Shown one piece after another: positions 9,826 to 19,755 of a stretch of 58,932 nucleotides of DNA (its first letter is position 1; each line of letters opens with the position of its first letter). This DNA comes from Prorocentrum cordatum. Lineage: Eukaryota; Sar; Dinophyceae; Prorocentrales; Prorocentraceae. The position numbers and the translations under genes were made by a program. Below the pieces are notes generated by a model. It was not told the origin of the DNA and made no database searches. It was given only the letters and a program-made list of their open reading frames with translations. The DNA lies in the NCBI GenBank assembly GCA_963575745.1, contig CAUYUJ010005739.1:1-58932 (forward strand). Direction: 5' to 3'.

Positions 9826-10190
9826 TTTCCTCCTTTCTGCCTGCCCGTGTGCACGCGTGGCTCCGCGTCCACGGTGTCAGGGCGTGGGGGCGGGGGGTGC
9901 CCCGTCCCTGCGCGCCGCTTTGCGGCCGAGCGCCCAACTGGCGGTCTGCCAAACCGCCTAGCCACGTGTCAGCACGTCGCCTTCCTTGTTGGGGCCTCTT
10001 GCTTCACGCGGTCTGACATGTGAGATCTTCACCGTCTGTCCGCCGTCTGTAGCGTCTGTCGCATTGCGCCGGGGGAGGGGGTTTTGTTGCCCGCCCTCGT
10101 ATCTTAAGGCTGCACCGCCGCAAATAGTGTTTGGCGAGTTGTCGCACCGCAGTGCGCCTCGCGGACGGACCCTGGTCCGCCTACTTGTCC
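9826..10190 (+). other. Probable 3' untranslated region of the LINE
   Basis: No protein-like frame is seen. The sequence is GC rich at first and ends next to the (CT)n run at 10195. No poly(A) tail is present, so the exact 3' end cannot be set. It lies downstream of the last exon candidate (10288-10351) of the - strand gene, so the LINE probably landed in that gene's intron or 3' flank. Confidence 0.4.

Positions 10191-10194
<4 letters not shown>

Positions 10195-10222
<28 letters not shown>
10195..10222. repeat. (CT)n microsatellite
   Basis: Uninterrupted CT dinucleotides directly after the LINE 3' region. Confidence 0.9.
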
Positions 10223-10225
<3 letters not shown>

Positions 10226-10287
10226 AGCTCTTCCCGCGCCGCCCCGCCCCCCTTAACGTCGCAGCGCGCTCCAGACCCCGTGCGCAC

Positions 10288-10351
10288 CTGGAGGCAGGGC
10301 GTCCTTCATCATGTGGTCCCGATTCACGATGAAGTCTTTCATGTGCGGCCC
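10288..10351 (-). CDS. Candidate exon 5 of unrecognised host gene A
   Basis: On the - strand the acceptor CCTCAG precedes a short coding stretch reading GPHMKDFIVNRDHMMKDALP, which ends in CCAG followed by the donor GTGCGC. Both splice sites are canonical GT-AG. The flanking DNA upstream is (CGN)n repeat. No further exon is seen before the LINE 3' end, so the gene may have been interrupted there or continues beyond the LINE. Function unknown. Confidence 0.5.
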
Positions 10352-10369
10352 CTGAGGCCGTCGGCGCGG

Positions 10370-10560
10370 GCGTCGTCGGACGTCTGTGGTCGTCGCCGTC
10401 GTCGGCCGTCGCCATCGTGGCCGACGTCGTCGTCGACGGCTCGTCGTCGTCGTCGTCTGTCGCCGCCGGTCGTCGGTCGTCGACGCCGTCGGCGTCGCCA
10501 TCGCCATCGCAATCACCGCCGTCGTCGCCGTCGCCGTCGCCGCCCACGGCCGAAAACCCA
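10370..10560. repeat. CG-rich trinucleotide tract (GTC/CGT type)
   Basis: Imperfect GTC/GCC/GTT triplets between candidate exons 5 and 4 of gene A. Every frame is open here only because the repeat lacks stops. Confidence 0.8.
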
Positions 10561-10589
10561 GAGGGAGATTGAAAAGGGGAGGTCCGAGC

Positions 10590-10781
10590 CTTGTCGCCCT
10601 CGGCAGCGCAGTGCTGGAACGCGTAATGCGGGGGCTGGAACTTGACCGCGCCATCCGCGTTGACGGCGACCGCGAAGAAGCCGCCGCGCTTGTTCACCAA
10701 GGCGCGGTCGTTCGTGCACTTGGTGATGAACTTCGCCAGGGTGTCTTTCTTGAGCAGGTCACCGCTCAACTTGAAGCTGTG
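10590..10781 (-). CDS. Candidate exon 4 of unrecognised host gene A
   Basis: A - strand coding block of 64 codons starts right after the acceptor GATTGCAG and ends at GACAAG before a GC donor (GCTCGG). It reads HSFKLSGDLLKKDTLAKFIT, then RGGFFAVAVNADGAVKFQPP. This is clearly unlike the repeat DNA around it and has no stop. GC donors are common in dinoflagellates. I do not recognise the family; the alternation of charged and hydrophobic residues suggests a small globular domain. Confidence 0.5.
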
Positions 10782-10829
10782 CTGCAATCCTCAGCTTGGG
10801 CGCGCGAGCGCCCCCCCCCCCCGTGGCCC

Positions 10830-11245
10830 GCGGCGACGGCGACGGCGACGGCGACGACGAGGACAAGAGGTGACGCCGACGGCGGACGTCAACGGCGATG
10901 ACGACGACGAAACCGTCCACGACGACATCGACGACCGACGAACGACCACCGACGATAGACGACCGCTGAGACCAACGTGGGCGACGATGAGGCCATCGAC
11001 GACGACGATAACTGCGATGGCGGATCACGACGGCGAAGATGACGCAGACGGCTACGACGAGGACGACGGCAACGACGACGACAACCGTCGACCACGACGC
11101 ATACAAACACGTCGGCGTCGACGAAAACGGAGATGACGACGACGGAACCGACGACGACATCGGCGACGACGGCGACTGGATGGCGACTGCCGCGGCATTA
11201 ATGGCGATAACCGACGGTGACAACAACGAGGAACGACGATGACAA
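10830..11245. repeat. CG-rich trinucleotide tract (GAC type)
   Basis: Imperfect (GAC)n with GAT and AAC variants, between candidate exons 4 and 3 of gene A. The Asp/Thr-rich proteins it could encode are artefacts. Confidence 0.8.
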
Positions 11246-11249
11246 CGAC

Positions 11250-11570
11250 GACGACGACGACCAGTATCAATATGGACCTCACTACAGCTATCGACCGCAC
11301 TCTCGATCTCACGATCGATCTCACTACCAACCGCACTCTCGACCCCAACATCGGAAGCATCATCGATATCGTTGCCGATCTGACGATCGAAGTCACTATG
11401 CATATCACTATCGGTCTCGGTCTCGAGGACATTGTCGGTAACCGTATGGGCGCCAATATCTATCGAACCCACTGCCGATCTCAATATCGATCGCACTATC
11501 GACCTCGATCTAGATCTCACGATCGACGTCAAGATGGATCTCACTATCGGACGTCGCTTAGCCGATCGGC
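11250..11570. repeat. 12-mer satellite, (ATCGATCTCACT)n type
   Basis: Degenerate tandem units related to ATCGATCTCACT. The same unit reappears at 25640-25890 and 27290-27525 within the large introner-like insertion, so the satellite type is shared between introns of two genes. Confidence 0.75.
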
Positions 11571-11681
11571 CGTCGGTCGCGACCGTCGTCGGTCGCTCGT
11601 CGCGCCCCCCTCCGCCGCGGCGGTCCTGATAAGTACTCCGTGATCGCATCTGGGTGGCCTTGTGGAGCAGATCCCGCTGAC

Positions 11682-11911
11682 CTGTGCCTCTGTGATGGGG
11701 GACTTGGCTCATCTTCTGGAAGAGGCCCACCGCCCAATCCGTGGGAGGTCGCCGACGCAAGCGGACCTCCGTCTCGTTGAAGGAAACGGGTTCTTTGCTG
11801 AGGTCGTCGCGCCTCTGCTGGGCCCGCTTCCTGCCCCTTGGCACGGGGGTCGCCTCGAGGATCCTGGGAGCGGCTTCGTCGCCGACGCCTCGATGTGCTG
11901 GATCTTACCGG
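11682..11911 (-). CDS. Candidate exon 3 of unrecognised host gene A
   Basis: On the - strand this block reads DEAAPRILEATPVPRGRKRA, then DLSKEPVSFNETEVRLRR, then PTDWAVGLFQKMSQVPHH. It ends at CACAG before a GT donor (GTCAGC). The start is less certain; an upstream AG at about 11911 is used here. A second open frame over part of the same DNA (KIQHIEASATKPLPG) is an alternative for the first third. Function unknown. Confidence 0.4.
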
Positions 11912-12063
11912 GCTCCTGGCGCGGAGCGGCGGGGGGGGGGGCGGGCGCCGGGGGTCGGGCGGGCGGGCCGCCGCGACGGGGGGCCAAGAGGGAATGGCGA
12001 TCTCAGGGATGGCGAGGAGGCGCAACGTGAGGGGCAACTCAAGGTGAGCAAGGGCGCTGGGGG

Positions 12064-12276
12064 GGGCGAGGAGAGATAGAGAGAGGGAAATAACAGAAGA
12101 GGGAGAGGCGCAAGAGACGAAGGGAAATAGAGGACAGATATAGAGAGAGAGAGAGAGTGAGAGATTGAGGGAGAGAGAGAGAGCGAGAGAGAGATCGAAG
12201 AGAGGAGAGAGAGAGAGAGAGAGAAAGAAAAAAAAATGAGAAAGAGAAAGAGAAAGAGAAAGAGAAGGAGAAGAGA

Positions 12277-12308
<32 letters not shown>

Positions 12309-12362
12309 AGGAGAGACGGGGAGAGAAAGAGAGGGAGAGAGAGAGAGAGAGAGAGAAGGAGT
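12064..12362. repeat. (GA)n microsatellite
   Basis: About 300 bases of GA dinucleotides with A-rich and GG interruptions. It lies in the predicted intron between exons 3 and 2 of gene A. Confidence 0.9.
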
Positions 12363-12484
12363 GAGGGAGGTGAAGGAAGCGCGGGACACGGAATGAGGGC
12401 CAAGGGCGGAGGGGCCAACAACGGAGAGAGGGGGCGAGGAACAACGATGGAAACGACTCCATTTGTGTTCCTCGCCGAAAAACC

Positions 12485-12614
12485 GTCGTCATGAGTCATC
12501 GTCGTTGTCGTCGTCGCCGTCGCCGCCGTTGTCGCTTGTGGTTGTCGCCGTCGTTGTCGGCCAATGTCGTTGTCGTCGTCGCTGTCGTCGTCGTTGCCGC
12601 CGTCGTTGTCGGCG
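12485..12614. repeat. (GTC)n/(GTT)n tract
   Basis: CGTCGT-type triplets next to candidate exon 2. A similar tract occupies 12715-12824. Confidence 0.75.
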
Positions 12615-12671
12615 GTCCTTGATGAGCTCGTCCACGATCTTCTTGAGGGCCTCCATCTGCTTGAGCTTCAC
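12615..12671 (-). CDS. Candidate exon 2 of unrecognised host gene A
   Basis: A 57-nt - strand block starts after CCCAG and encodes VKLKQMEALKKIVDELIKD, an amphipathic helix with a heptad-like pattern. It sits between two CG-rich trinucleotide tracts. The donor is not clear because GT dinucleotides occur throughout the repeat that follows. Confidence 0.4.
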
Positions 12672-12824
12672 CTGGGCGTGCGTGTCCTCGGCGCGGGGCG
12701 TCGGAGACGAGGGCGGCGACGGCGACGGCGACATACGACGCTGGGCGACGACGACGACGGGGGCGACGAATTAGGAGGACGACGAGGCGACGACGACTAG
12801 GGCGACGAATTAGGAGGACGACGA

Positions 12825-12907
12825 GGCTCCTTCCCCAGCAGCAGGGAAGAGAGCATCTTCGCCTCCAGGCTGATCTTGGCCTTCGCCTTCTGCTGCGGCG
12901 CCGCCAT
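12825..12907 (-). CDS. Candidate exon 1 of unrecognised host gene A, with start codon
   Basis: The ATG at 12907 (- strand) opens a frame reading MAAPQQKAKAKISLEAKM, then LSSLLLGKEP, before the sequence decays into a CGTCGTCCT repeat that probably begins the intron. An array of SL relics lies about 860 bases upstream on the same strand at 13764-13843, supporting this as the 5' end of a transcribed gene. The lysine-rich N-terminus followed by a leucine patch could be a targeting or interaction helix. No family was recognised. Confidence 0.45.
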
Positions 12908-12969
12908 GGCGCCAGCGCAAACGCGCAAAAAGAAACTGGCGCCGACGCGAACGGCGCTGGACGACGACG

Positions 12970-13763
12970 ACCGACGACGACGATGACGAAGACGACGTCA
13001 ACGACCGACGCCAGCGAGAGACGACAACCTCTGTCCATCCCCCCCCCTCTTTTCCCGTACTCCTCACCGTTCCTCTCATCAAATGACTCGGTTCCTCCCC
13101 TCCTCTCGCCCCTGCCTGCTTCGGCGGGCAGGGGCGAGAGGGGGGGGGCCAAGTCCCTCCTCCTCCCCCCCCTCGCTGGGCGGGGCCCTGCGGGGGGGGG
13201 GGTCGGGCGGGGCGCCCTCGAATGCTCGGGGGCCCTTGGGGAGGGGAAGGCCCCCCCCCCGCCGTCGTCGGGGGCGGGGGTCCCTGTCCTGGTAGTGACC
13301 TGAGGCCCCGTTTCCAACCGCTGTGGGTTGGGCAGCATCAGGTGCTCGGGCCCCCAGTGGGCTGTCCACCCGCCTTCGCGGGGAGGCGGGAGGCGCGGGG
13401 GGAACTGGGATACGCTCAGGATTCATCGTCGCGTCCGGGCCATCCCCCGGCGCCTGTGAGTCTCCTTCCACCAAGCAAGGAGGAGGTGGTCTCAGGCTTA
13501 CTCTCGATGTTGGGTCTGCCACGCCTGTGGGCGATGGCTGCTCCACGAGGGGGGGATGTTGTCCCGATCGCTGGCATTAATTGGACTCCCGAGCCGCGTG
13601 CTGCACGATCTGCGTCGTCATCCTCTCCATCTGTTGGGTCAGGCATCGTCTGCGCGGCGAACGGGGGGGCACTGCGATGCTGGGCGGGGGGAACGGAGCG
13701 GCGTCCGGGCGCCCCCTTGAGAGGCGGGAGACTGCCCCTGAGGGGGCAGGCCCACCAGACGGC
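12970..13763. other. Probable 5' region of gene A, with G/C homopolymers
   Basis: No convincing protein is seen. Long G and C runs (for example at about 13140-13260) keep frames open. The stretch lies between the SL relic array and the ATG at 12907 and is best read as promoter, 5' untranslated region or first intron. Confidence 0.35.
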
Positions 13764-13843
13764 CCTGAGCCAGAATGGCTACGGACCTTGAGCCAGGCTT
13801 GAGCCAAGGCTTGAGCCACATGGCTTGAGCCAGAAGGCTACGG
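13764..13843 (-). repeat. Tandem array of dinoflagellate spliced-leader relics
   Basis: Read on the - strand, 13843-13824 gives CCGTAGCCTTCTGGCTCAAG. Three shortened units follow: CCATGTGGCTCAAG (13823-13810), CCTTGGCTCAAG (13809-13798) and CCTGGCTCAAG (13797-13787). A near-complete copy, CCGTAGCCATTCTGGCTCA, follows from 13784 to about 13764. The known leader is CCGTAGCCATTTTGGCTCAAG. The shortened units begin right after the internal AG of the leader, as expected if an older leader supplied the splice acceptor. Retroposed, trans-spliced mRNAs are known to leave such relics in dinoflagellates. An AG (CCCCAGCAG) precedes the array. Confidence 0.85.
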
Positions 13844-14071
13844 ACGCTGCTGGGGACACGCAAGGCGTCACAATTTGTTTCCGGCCCACAGAGGCCAAAC
13901 ATTGCGGGAAGCCCGCCGGTTTTTTCCTGCCCTTCTCCTCTGTAAACGTCGCAGCACGGCAGAGGCAGTCCGCACGCGCACTCAGGCGGTCCGGGCAACG
14001 GAGAGCGGAGAGCGCAAATGAAATGGCGGCAGGAGGAGGGAAAGACAAGCGGAAGCGGCCGCGAGGGAGGA
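13844..14071. other. Spacer between SL relics and LTR element
   Basis: No gene recognised. It ends in AGGA (14068-14071), the target-site copy on this side of the LTR retrotransposon. Confidence 0.5.
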
Positions 14072-14362
14072 TGTCGCCCGACGGACGACAGCAGTGAAGC
14101 CAAAGTGTCGGATCCTTTCTCCAGCGAGAGAACCCTCGCACTCTCTTCTCAGTACACAGCTCCCAACGCTGCACGAACAAGGCACGGAACGGTATGGGAA
14201 AGGAAGAGGGGTAGGGTGGATATGGTATGAGTGATGAGGAATGAGTAGAAGTTGGGTCTTGAGCCAAAATGGTTACGACCCATGCTCGTGACCTTCGAGC
14301 TCAGGGACTCTAGCAGGGGCATCGGCCTTGAAAACCACAGGCCTCTAGACTCAAATCACACA
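14072..14362 (-). repeat. 3' LTR of the copia-type element
   Basis: 291 bp, same ends as the 5' LTR, with nine differences clustered at about 14125, 14193-14197, 14285-14310 and 14350. The adjoining internal DNA contains only a short G run (GTCGGGG), a weak candidate polypurine tract. Confidence 0.93.
14258..14278 (-). promoter_or_regulatory. SL-like sequence inside the 3' LTR
   Basis: Identical to the copy in the 5' LTR and at the same offset, 85-105 from the LTR start. Confidence 0.8.
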
Positions 14363-14612
14363 GTACCCCGACAAACAGTGAGCTTGATAGGTCGCGAAGG
14401 CACCGTGGCCCTCCTCCGAGCCAATGGATCGCACCATCTTGGAGAGAGGAATGGGCACTCTAGTGCCATTTGTGTCAATACTGCTGCTGCCGTCGTGCCG
14501 TAGCGAGTCCCGACGACTTCGCTCCGGCCTGGCTGGTCACTTATATCTCGCTCGGCCCTGACGGCCCTCGAGAGACGTGCACCGGCCATGTCCCGCCAGA
14601 CTGTGACGACTG
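14363..14612 (-). other. Element 3' untranslated region before the 3' LTR
   Basis: No protein-like frame. It separates the RNase H stop from the LTR. Confidence 0.5.
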
Positions 14613-16673
14613 TCACTCGGCATGGGACGGCTGAACAGCACTGGCCTTGCCATCGTTCTCCTGCTGCTGGAGTTGCCTCTGGGATTCGGCTCTGGAGCGG
14701 CCTTTCTCACGGGGGCCCTCGCGCCGGCCCTCGAGGGCCCCGCTTTCCGCCGAGAGACGCAAACACCCAGAGCGGAGCAGCTCATATTGAGCCGCGTTGG
14801 TTTTGGCAAGGTCCGATTTCGTCCTGCAATCGACCGGAAGCAACGGGCGCGGCATCCAACGAATCACGCTCCCGACCTTTTGCATGATGTCCCGAACGAC
14901 CGCGAGGTCGATCGCGGCCCGACGATCGGATCGAGAACCATTTGATAACTTGCTGAGGGTATCATATATCCCCTTGGCGTCGACTATGCTGACGCACTCC
15001 GAGGGCGAGTGAGCGATCAGCTGGCAGCTTTCCTTCAAAATGGCCGCAAAGGGGCGGACTTTCCCCTGCCATGCTTCTGACACCACGTTCCCTCTCACAA
15101 CATCTTCGAACATGAGATGAAGCCACTGAGCTTCAGCAAGAGCTCCGGAAAGCGCCAGCGTCTCTCCTGCGAGAGTGCTCGCCACCTGGCGCTTGACTCG
15201 GCATGATCTCCCAGCTAGGGGGGTGGCCCTCGCACGTTGACAGTGCGCTAAAGCATTGTCTGCTAAATAGACCTGCCGTGCTTGTTGTGGGAACATGCAG
15301 TCGTCCGAGCCGACTCCTCCGCAGTCGCTGGCCGTCGCGAAAATGCAGCGGGAGGGGTCGAACTTGTGAATTATCACGGGCATGCTGGCCGTGGACCTAA
15401 GGTGATCCACCATCTTATGTGCCTCGACCAGGTCTCTGACGCATGGTGAGTTCACTTTGGTCGCTAGAATGGACGCGCAGCCGGCAGCCTCAGCGCGGGA
15501 TTCCCGTCCAACCCAGTTCAATTTGTAAACCAGGCTTCGGAACTCCGCCACCTCAGTCCCAACCAGGGGACTGGAGTGATCCCCACGACGCCCCCTTGAC
15601 AGCGGTATCTTGCGGACCTGCTCGAGAATGTATTTTTCCTGGTCCACAAGAATACGCGGCGCGGCGGTACCGTGTCCCACGAGTCGAAGCCTTCGACCGA
15701 TATACTCAACTCCGGCTTCATCGAGTTTCTCCATTTTTCCGAACGTGAAACGCTTCTTAAACTCGGTCAAATACTTGTTCTGTTGACCCGGAGGGAAAGC
15801 GATAGCCCAGTCGTCAACATCCAGCAGCACATGCGCGACTAGGCGACCATTCTCCTTCTGGGAAAACCAGCAGGGCTCCAACTTGGCCCCCGTGAAGCCT
15901 TGTCCCTCCAGAAACCTGGCCGACGTCTCATGAAACGCGAGAGGGGCGTCATCGAGCCCATACACAGGAGCAGTGAGCTCAATGAGAGCTCCGGCCGGAA
16001 GGTTCAAGCCCTCGCAGGGCTCCACAAAAACCCGCCCCCTGGGCCGCTTAAGCGGATCGGACTGACAAAAAGCGTTCTTAATGTCGCCTATGTGGACCTC
16101 TAAGCCATACATGAGAGATATGGCCAGAAACAGCATGAGAGATTCCATGGATGGCGTAGGGGCATAAACTTGGAGTTCAGCGGTGTCCTCATCTTGGTGC
16201 CCCCCCACGCACCAGCGCGACTTCGCCTTAGGTCGGGCCCCGACACTGCCTTAGGGTTTCCAGCGGCGGACCATCCGGCTCGAGACGACCCGATTGGGAA
16301 ACAGCTGCCTAAGTTGACGCCCCTCGGCCGGAGCGTGAACTTTCACGGACTTGGTAGCAACGATCCCCTCCCACTCCTGCAAGTCGGAAGAGGCGAATTC
16401 CCTCTTCTCCTCGGGCGTGAGGTCTTTGAGACGAACCTCGCACCCTCGATTAGCTAACAAGGAGAGAGAAAAGCCACCCGAGTCTCCGGGCAGAACTTCA
16501 CAGTTGGCATTGCCGTTGTGATGCTGAGCCCACGTGCCACTCCACTCCTCCTCGTCTAAAGCTCTTTCCACGTCATTGATATGCGACACGAGTTCCTCAT
16601 CACTCATTTCCAGAAGCGCATCTATCTTCGCGTCATTCATCTCAAGAAAGCCTGACACAGGAACGTCTTCCAT
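14613..16673 (-). CDS. Copia-type reverse transcriptase and RNase H, one nonsense codon
   Basis: A single frame runs from 16673 to 14613 apart from an in-frame TAA at 16251-16253 (after VSSRMVRRWKP). RT motifs: HIGDIKNAFCQSD (motif A), PVYGLDDAPLAFHET and HVLLDVDDWAIAF (motif C with VDD). RNase H of the Ty1/copia form follows: CIFATASDCGGVGSD, STLAGETLALSGALAEAQWL, VDAKGIYDTL and WMPRPLLPVDCRTK. Without the TAA this would be a full-length enzyme that copies RNA into DNA within the particle. The basic Gln/Arg-rich C-terminus is unremarkable. Confidence 0.9.
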
Positions 16674-18345
16674 GGCGGACCCCGGGGGCCGCTCAGGGGG
16701 AGGGGGCCTGGAGCGCCTCGCTGGCCTGGATTCCGGCCGACCTTCCAGCTCTTGGACCTGGGTCCGAACACGCCCCGGTGGGACGGTGGGACCCCTCTGA
16801 AGTCCTCTCCCCTGGTGACCGAAAAACGCTGACCCTGACGTTTCATGCCCAAGTCTAATATCTCGTTCCGAAGAACCGTTCCATCCATAATCGGCCTTGG
16901 CACATTGGACTCCCCACTGGGTGCACCATCACCCGGGACTTGTCCGGCGCTGCGGCTCTCGTCCATGCGGGAGCCTGCTGCCGGATCAGCGATGACGGAC
17001 GCCTGCTGAGGCTCGGCCTCCAGCCGCCCTCCTTCTGGAGACTGTTGGAGTGGGGGGGGCTGAGAGGAAGAGGAGTTGGAAGACTGACCCTGCACTGGAC
17101 CGCTCGAGAGTGGAGGGAGCAAGGCAGCCCCTTCCGGATCAACTTGAATATACTTGTGCGGTCGTGACTCTTCTTCTTCGTCCCCTCCCTCGGTACTGAC
17201 CTGCCTAGAGCAAGATAAAGCCGTAGGTGGCAGGGTATCGCTCCCTGGACCTGAACCCGTGGCGTCAGCGACTTCTTCCTCTGGGATGGGCGACAGCCCG
17301 GGAGGTGAAACCGGCCGCTGAACGCCGCCCCCAGGAGCCTGGGACCTGGCGGGAGGAGGAAGCAAAGCCTGAATGGGTGAGGCTTCCACTTCCACACCGT
17401 GTCCTGGTTCCCAGGCCTCGCGAGGTGGCGGTCCTTCGGCCGCCACGTTGACCCCCACGCCCGCGCGGCCCACTTGGGCCTCTCGAAGATGTTTCTGGGC
17501 CCCGGGGTCAGACATAACTTCAGCGCCCTGAGCCAATGGTGACGTCGCAAGCCTTACTTGCTCAGATGAGCACTTCCACAAGCGACTCCTCATGACAACC
17601 CACACGGTCCCTCCGGACTGAAGAAGCACCAGCCCAGGTCCGACCCAACGGTCACGCTGGAGCGCGTGCGTTTTCTTCCCAGAGGTCGGGGCTCGGCGCC
17701 AGACAAAAACCCACTGCCCTGGATAGACCTTAGCGTCTCTGTGGACATTACCCTTCGAGGCTTTCGCCAGCTTCCGCCTGCTTGAGGAGCGGAAAAGCTC
17801 CTGTCGAGCCAGATCCCGGATAGCGTGCTGCCTGGCGTAATCCGCGGCCGCCGTGTCCTGGTCCCACGCCGTCTGAACAAGGTCTCCCTCCCCCACCTGT
17901 CTCGCGCCATCATCTGACAACATGTCATTGGGGAGTCTTGGGTTGACCCCATAAACGAGTTGAAAGGGGGTGTAGCCTCCTCTTTGGAGGTAGCGGTTCT
18001 TGGCTGCCACGACCTCGTGGAGAAGGGGTTCTAACTCGGCTCGGGTGGTGATGGGACTGCTCTCGGAGGCCCTACGCAAAATCTGTTTCACCCACCCCCC
18101 GTGGCGCTCGACGCGCCCATTTTCCCAGGGACTCTCGGCGTCTATCACGTGCTGGAAGACGCCGAGATGCTCAAGGCCTCTCTCGAAGTGGCCCTTGAAC
18201 TCGGGCCCCCCGTCCGAGAGCACCATTTCCGGAGGTCCGAAAGGGCTGATCCAGGCCCTGAGAAAAGCCCTCCACGCCCCCTCCGAGGTCCCGCCGAAAA
18301 CTTCCACAATCTGGAGAATTCGCGCCGTGGCAAATGCAATTCAGC
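16637..18345 (-). CDS. Integrase core, C-terminal part
   Basis: After a frame change near 18345 the integrase continues as ATARILQIVEVFGGTSEG. It then has the second catalytic Asp (MVLSDGGPEFKGHFE) and the catalytic Glu with its partner residues (ESPWENGRVERHGGWVK), completing the D,D,E core that inserts element DNA. A chromo/SH3-like piece follows (DRWVGPGLVLLQSGGTVWVV). The remaining 250 residues are a Pro/Ser/Glu-rich spacer before RT. A further frame change near 16680 leads into the RT frame. Confidence 0.85.
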
Positions 18346-19755
18346 ACTGGAATCGATTCCTCTTCAAAATTAACGTAGAAAGTATCGACAGCCATCACCC
18401 TGTTAAACTGGAAAGTACGTGGCATGGCCACTGAGCGATGCCCGGCGGGCTCAACTTGGGCTTGGCAGTCGGCACACTCATACTCGTCTCGGACAAATCG
18501 AATGACCTCAGGACGAGCGCGTGCCGCGCGCAGAACCTTGAGAAAGATCTCTTTGCGATGATGTCCCAGATTCACATGAACTTTGTGAATCAGCCGCTTC
18601 ATGGGCGCGGTTATCTCCACTTCGTGCTCTCCAGGAACCTCCTGGAGAGCGGGCTCCTCGGCCTCACCTTCCGCGTCTTCTCCCTGCTCCGGAAGCTGCT
18701 CCGAGGACTCAGCCTGACTGGGGGGGGCCTCGACCCCGACCCGGCACACCCCAAGATCTTCTGAGCAGATTTCCGCCATCTCCCCAATGGTGAGGAGACT
18801 CTCTTGTTCCTGAATGCTTCTGAGCACTGCATCGGCGAAGGCCTTGCAGAGCTTAGGGGGGTGCACTTGTGATTTCCTGATTGTGTGCCCCCCCTCCAGG
18901 TGATGATGTTCGCGGCCGCCCCTACACTGCCGTCCTGGCAGCTGGCGAAGAAGGGCGGGGTCGTTGGTCATAACACGGGTGGATTTGCGAGAAAGGGCCC
19001 CTTCGACCACGGACAGACCGAACTCACACTGGTCTATGACCACCTCCATGACCCCCGGAAGCTTCCTGATCATATCCACGACATGCTTTCGCCAGGACGC
19101 TGCCCCATTCGGATGTTCAAAAGCAAAACGTCGGCCCTCCTGAACCTGGACAAGCGCCAGGTTCATGCAGAAAGCCAAAAGTTCCAGAGCTTCTCTTTTC
19201 TTCCGCTCTTGAACCTCCAGAGGCTCGGGAGAGGTTTTCCGAAAGAGCTCCCGGATCGGACTGAACTCAGCGCACGGGGGTTCCAGGAAAATCATCCACG
19301 GCTTCTTGGTCCGAACGAGCTCCATGGCCCTGTCCTGATCGCCTTTCTTCCTAAAATCCCACCCCGTCGCCAGATCGAGACTGCCCAGGGTGCGCAATCC
19401 TGCCTCCCCCAGGAGGGGGGCGACTCGGGTGGAGAGAAAACTTCAAGAAACGACCTCGACTTGAGATCTGAAGAGACCCTGCAATTTGTCACCAGAGACT
19501 GAAGCTGTCTCCTCTCGCTCTTAGTGAGAAACACTTCGTGGTCATCGTTGTTCTGATCCCCGAAGACCGTGTTCGCCCACAAGGGCAAAAGAAACTCGAT
19601 CCCCCGAGACCCGGTCCTGGACAGAGGCCTTGCCCCCATTGACAGAAGCGAATCCAGCACCTGGCGACGCTTGAGCTTCCCCGGAGAAACTGAAAAAGTG
19701 ACCCCCCCGGGATGAGGCAGCTTCTTCGCCCTCAGCTCCTGAGACAAGCGCCCGC
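18171..19755 (-). CDS. Methyltransferase-like domain and integrase zinc-binding N-terminus
   Basis: From 19755 the frame reads KSRSFLEVFSPP, then shifts at a run of six C/G near 19420 and continues RTLGSLDLATGWDF. Landmarks that follow are WMIFLEPPCAEFSPI, RRFAFEHPNGAASW, VVIDQCEFGL and KSTRVMTN. Their order and spacing mimic the C5-methyltransferase signatures DLFAG, PPCxxFS, ENV and the YGxPQxR region, though ENV is EHP. Domains of this form occur upstream of integrase in algal copia elements; the methyltransferase link is my inference. Next comes the integrase HHCC module (IHKVHVNLGHHRKEIFLKVL, then YECADCQAQ) and the first catalytic Asp (VMAVDTFYVNFEE). Confidence 0.7.

Larger units (their letters stand above)
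1..10190 (+). mobile_element. LINE-type (non-LTR) retrotransposon, 5' end outside window
   Basis: The order of coding blocks is ORF1-like region, apurinic/apyrimidinic-type endonuclease (about 4046-5203), reverse transcriptase (5438-7651), then a CCHC-like finger and RNase H (7459-9825). This is the order of an APE-type LINE with an RNase H. No terminal repeats flank it. The left end lies beyond position 1. The right end is not exact; coding stops at 9825 and the sequence turns into a (CT)n run at 10195. Adjacent blocks lie in different frames (0, 2, 1, 2, 0, 2, 1) with almost no in-frame stops, so this copy is either frameshifted or carries assembly indels. Confidence 0.85.

Noticed and set aside
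10370-11245. Asp/Thr- and Arg-rich proteins
   Set aside because: Translation of CG-rich trinucleotide repeats.
12039-12499. Ser/Leu/Phe-rich protein on the - strand resembling a membrane protein
   Set aside because: Translation of the (GA)n microsatellite.
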